Of a DNA stretch of 64,000 nt, positions 61,710 through 64,000 are shown piece after piece. How positions within the stretch are numbered: the stretch's first letter is position 1; each line of letters opens with the position of its first letter. A program made the position numbers and the translations under genes. The notes below the pieces were generated by a model. That model did no database searches. It was not told where the DNA came from and was given only the letters and a program-made list of their open reading frames with translations. Source of the DNA: JAWXVD01 sp044425705 (GTDB taxonomy: Bacteria; Bacillota; Clostridia; Lachnospirales; Lachnospiraceae); the NCBI GenBank assembly GCA_044425705.1, contig JAWXVD010000005.1, positions 1 to 64,000 of the forward strand, read 5' to 3'.

Positions 61710-62897
61710 ATGAAAAAACAATATGCTGTAAGAAATATTAGTCTTTGTACAAAAGATTGTTTATGCCTGTATGTCTGTCCTACAGGTGCATCAGATACAG
61801 AAAATAGTATCATTGACACAGAAAAGTGTATTGGTTGTGGAGCCTGTGCTAATGCCTGTCCTTCTAAGGCTATTTCCCTTGTGCCAAGAGAATTACCTCC
61901 ACAACAAGAACATGAAACAGTAGTAGAAGATGCTATGAAAGTTTTATTGCGTAGTAAAGCCATACAAGAAAATGTAGCTTCTGCCTTACCAAATAAATTA
62001 GCAGTAGCAATGGAGAAGTCAAATCGTATTATGGGTGAAGATATTATTCGTGAAGCAGGGTATATGTTACCACAAAGTGCTAATACACGGATATTTTTAC
62101 AAAATTTGGAAAAGAATATAACAGATGATGCTTTCCCAAAAGAAGCAGTAGAAAAATTATTAACAATATTAAAAACAAATCAACCAATGGAGGAAATGAA
62201 AATGGAAAAATGGAAATGTGGTGTATGTGGTTATGAACATGAAGGAACAATGGAGGCAGGATTCGTCTGTCCAATCTGTAAACAACCAGCAAGTGTTTTC
62301 AATAAAATTGAAGATGCAGTCATCGAAGAAGTTGTTACAAATGAAGTTTCTGTAGAAGATGCAAAACCATATGCTGGCACAAAAACACAGGCAAACTTAA
62401 TGGCAGCTTTTGCTGGTGAAAGTCAAGCGAGAAATAAATATACTTACTTTGCATCTGTAGCTAAAAAAGAAGGATACGAACAAATCTCTGATATTTTCTT
62501 AAAAACTGCTGCAAACGAAAAAGAACATGCTAAAATGTGGTTTAAAGCATTAGGAGAACTTGGAAATACTGCTGAGAACTTAAAACATGCAGCTGACGGT
62601 GAAAACTATGAATGGACAGATATGTATGATCAATTTGCAAAAGATGCTGAAGAAGAAGGTTTTGCTGATTTAGCTGAAAAATTCAGAGGCGTTGCAAAAA
62701 TTGAAAAAGCACACGAAGAACGCTATCGTGCACTACTTAAAAACGTAGAAGAAAAAACAGTCTTTGCAAAAGAAAAAGAAACTCTTTGGGAATGTAGAAA
62801 CTGTGGACACTTAGTAATCGGAAAACATGCTCCAGATGAATGTCCTGTTTGCAATCATCCAGAAAGCTACTTTGAAGTGAGAACAGAGAATTATTAA
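61710..62897 (+). CDS. Ferredoxin-rubredoxin-rubrerythrin-rubredoxin fusion protein
   Basis: The 395-residue protein contains, in order: a 2[4Fe-4S]-type ferredoxin-like N-terminus (CTKDCLCLYVCPTG, CIGCGACANACP); a helical linker (about 70-160); a rubredoxin knuckle (WKCGVCGYEHEG...FVCPICK); a diiron ferritin-like rubrerythrin domain (FAGESQARNKYTYFA, ANEKEHAKMW, KIEKAHEERY); and a terminal rubredoxin knuckle (ECRNCGHLVIG...CPVCN). It probably reduces peroxide with electrons passed along the chain. ATG 61710 has AGAAAGG 11 nt upstream; an ATG at 61701 is too close to it. A terminator follows. Confidence 0.88.
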   Translation: MKKQYAVRNISLCTKDCLCLYVCPTGASDTENSIIDTEKCIGCGACANACPSKAISLVPRELPPQQEHETVVEDAMKVLLRSKAIQENVASALPNKLAVAMEKSNRIMGEDIIREAGYMLPQSANTRIFLQNLEKNITDDAFPKEAVEKLLTILKTNQPMEEMKMEKWKCGVCGYEHEGTMEAGFVCPICKQPASVFNKIEDAVIEEVVTNEVSVEDAKPYAGTKTQANLMAAFAGESQARNKYTYFASVAKKEGYEQISDIFLKTAANEKEHAKMWFKALGELGNTAENLKHAADGENYEWTDMYDQFAKDAEEEGFADLAEKFRGVAKIEKAHEERYRALLKNVEEKTVFAKEKETLWECRNCGHLVIGKHAPDECPVCNHPESYFEVRTENY

Positions 62898-62926
62898 ATA
62901 ATATATCTACAATTAACAAATATATA

Positions 62927-62962
62927 AAAATAGCTTTCAGTTTAACTGAAAGCTATTTTTCC
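62927..62962 (+). terminator. Terminator after the rubrerythrin fusion gene
   Basis: AAAATAGCTTTCAG-TTTAA-CTGAAAGCTATTTTT, a perfect 13-14-bp stem with T-run. Confidence 0.92.
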
Positions 62963-63139
62963 ATGTTGGAGTATCATTTTATCCATTGCTGTTACTTTCG
63001 TTTTTTAGTATATTGTTGCTATTAAAAGTTAAATGAATACTAATTTACAAAGTCTTCAACATTATATTATTATACGTCAATCGTATATCTATATAAGAAA
63101 AGATTACGCAGATTGATTTTAACAGGGGAGGATAAGATT

Positions 63140-64000
63140 ATGTCGTACGCAAATGGAATGGCAGCCATTAATCTAGAAATGCCTGATATGGTGCCAAGAA
63201 CAGAATACTCAGTGGATAGGAATTGGCCTTTAATAAAGGCTGTAACAGGAATTGATGTAAGTCCTACAAGTTCAGTGGAGGAACAAATTAAAGCTGGTTC
63301 TGCGATTCGAAAAGCTTGGGATTATGGCTTTCGATGGAATATTTTAACAGATAGAAGAGCCCTTGATAAATGTAGAACTAGCATGGGTCACGCAGATTAT
63401 GAAGAAAATGGCAGCGATTATGATAATGAAGTATATTGTCCCTTTGAGGATCCAGAAGATGCATTAGATTTTCAACCAGAAGAAGTCTATGGTAAATTAG
63501 ATCATAGTAAGCTAGTCAAAGATTACAATGATAATTATCAGAAGATGGTTGATGAAAGTCCTGATTGTGTCAATACTACTGGTATTTACATTTCTCCAGT
63601 TTCAGGATTAGTTGAAATTTTCGGATGGGACATTATGTTGATGGCAATGGGCATTGATGCGGAAGGGTTTGGCGAAGTAGCTAACCGCTATGCGAAATGG
63701 ATGCAACAATATTTTAATGCCTTAGCTGATTGTGATACAAAAGTTGTAAAAATCCATGATGATATCGTATGGACAGCAGGTCCTTTTGCACATCCCGACT
63801 GGTATCGTAAGTATATTTTCCCTAATTACAAAAGATTATTTGCGCCATTACATGAAGCTGGTAAGAAGATAATATTTACTTCTGATGGTACATACGATGT
63901 TTTCATTGATGATATCGCAGACTGTGGCATTGATGGTTTTGTTATGGAACCAACCACCAATATGGCTTATATCGCTGAAAAATATGGCAAGACACACTCT
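63140..64000 (+). CDS. Uroporphyrinogen decarboxylase (URO-D) family protein, 3' end cut off
   Basis: The frame from ATG 63140 (AGGGGAGGATAAGATT upstream) is open to the window edge: 287 residues. It contains GIYISPVSGLVEIFGWD, KIHDDIVWTAGPFAHPDWYRKYIFPNYKRLF and LHEAGKKIIFTSDG followed by IDDIADCGIDGF, which match the URO-D/methyltransferase (MtaA/CmuA-like) barrel. Such proteins in anaerobes are often corrinoid-dependent methyltransferases and not heme enzymes. The MSYANG...RTEYSVDRNWPLI start is not typical of HemE. Substrate unknown; downstream neighbours would decide. Confidence 0.75.
   Translation, partial: MSYANGMAAINLEMPDMVPRTEYSVDRNWPLIKAVTGIDVSPTSSVEEQIKAGSAIRKAWDYGFRWNILTDRRALDKCRTSMGHADYEENGSDYDNEVYCPFEDPEDALDFQPEEVYGKLDHSKLVKDYNDNYQKMVDESPDCVNTTGIYISPVSGLVEIFGWDIMLMAMGIDAEGFGEVANRYAKWMQQYFNALADCDTKVVKIHDDIVWTAGPFAHPDWYRKYIFPNYKRLFAPLHEAGKKIIFTSDGTYDVFIDDIADCGIDGFVMEPTTNMAYIAEKYGKTHS

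Overview
The window is a compact, low-GC chromosomal segment of an anaerobic, endospore-lineage Firmicute, most probably a Lachnospiraceae-type Clostridia. Three things support this: strong AGGAGG-type ribosome binding sites and AT-rich promoters; sporulation-linked genes (gerW/ytfJ, a DUF2953/ytfI-like gene, ylbJ); and oxygen-defence or redox proteins typical of strict anaerobes (rubredoxin and rubrerythrin fusions, a ferredoxin-tailed aldo/keto reductase). The order rpmB / gls24-like / yloV / recG and rsmD-coaD-...-ylbJ also follows a classic Firmicute arrangement. I cannot name the species. No tRNA, rRNA, prophage, insertion sequence with transposase or CRISPR array is visible.

Layout. 1-6.5 kb holds a truncated DUF554 membrane protein, a lipid kinase, topB, eno and a beta-helix acyltransferase-like gene. 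6.5-8.8 kb holds a two-gene unit, a NifU-like scaffold plus the GGGtGRT-family protein of unknown function, behind a promoter carrying two operator-like palindromes. 8.8-10.3 kb is an accessory-looking patch with a lipoprotein, an unassigned structured small RNA with its own promoter and terminator, and a decayed nuclease-like gene. 10.5-20.3 kb is amino-acid biosynthesis: a homocysteine methyltransferase-like gene, ilvB with two ilvN paralogues, ilvC, and a LysR gene divergent from leuCD. 20.6-25.8 kb holds a transporter, an acetyltransferase, an aminotransferase, ruvAB and zapA. 25.9-33.8 kb holds a U32 protein, a FtsW/RodA plus PBP pair, a NUDIX gene, small genes and DUF2953-gerW. 33.8-47.6 kb is housekeeping: rpmB, gls24, yloV, recG, degV, parEC, rsmD, coaD, ylbJ, rsuA. 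47.7-53.1 kb holds a HAD phosphatase, a YgiQ radical SAM protein, rluA and recU. 53.1-58.5 kb is a histidine operon, hisZ-hisG-hisD-hisB-(HisA/F-like)-hisIE, that lacks hisA, hisF, hisH and hisC here. 58.8-64 kb holds a cellulose-synthase-like glycosyltransferase, two multidomain rubredoxin/rubrerythrin proteins and a truncated URO-D-family gene.

The most distinctive non-coding signal is a set of dispersed hairpin repeats. Family A is about 75 nt with two hairpins. It recurs at least four times in good copies plus several decayed ones; one copy lies in frame inside ylbJ and another appears to supply a stop codon. Family B is a roughly 27-nt palindrome around GTTACAG/CTGTAAC. Family C is a composite element of 100-165 nt containing a B hairpin, found in opposite orientations near 52.4 and 57.1 kb. 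Together with the unassigned small RNA, the operator-bearing GGGtGRT unit and the degenerate HisA/F domain fused to HisIE, these are the items most worth following up.
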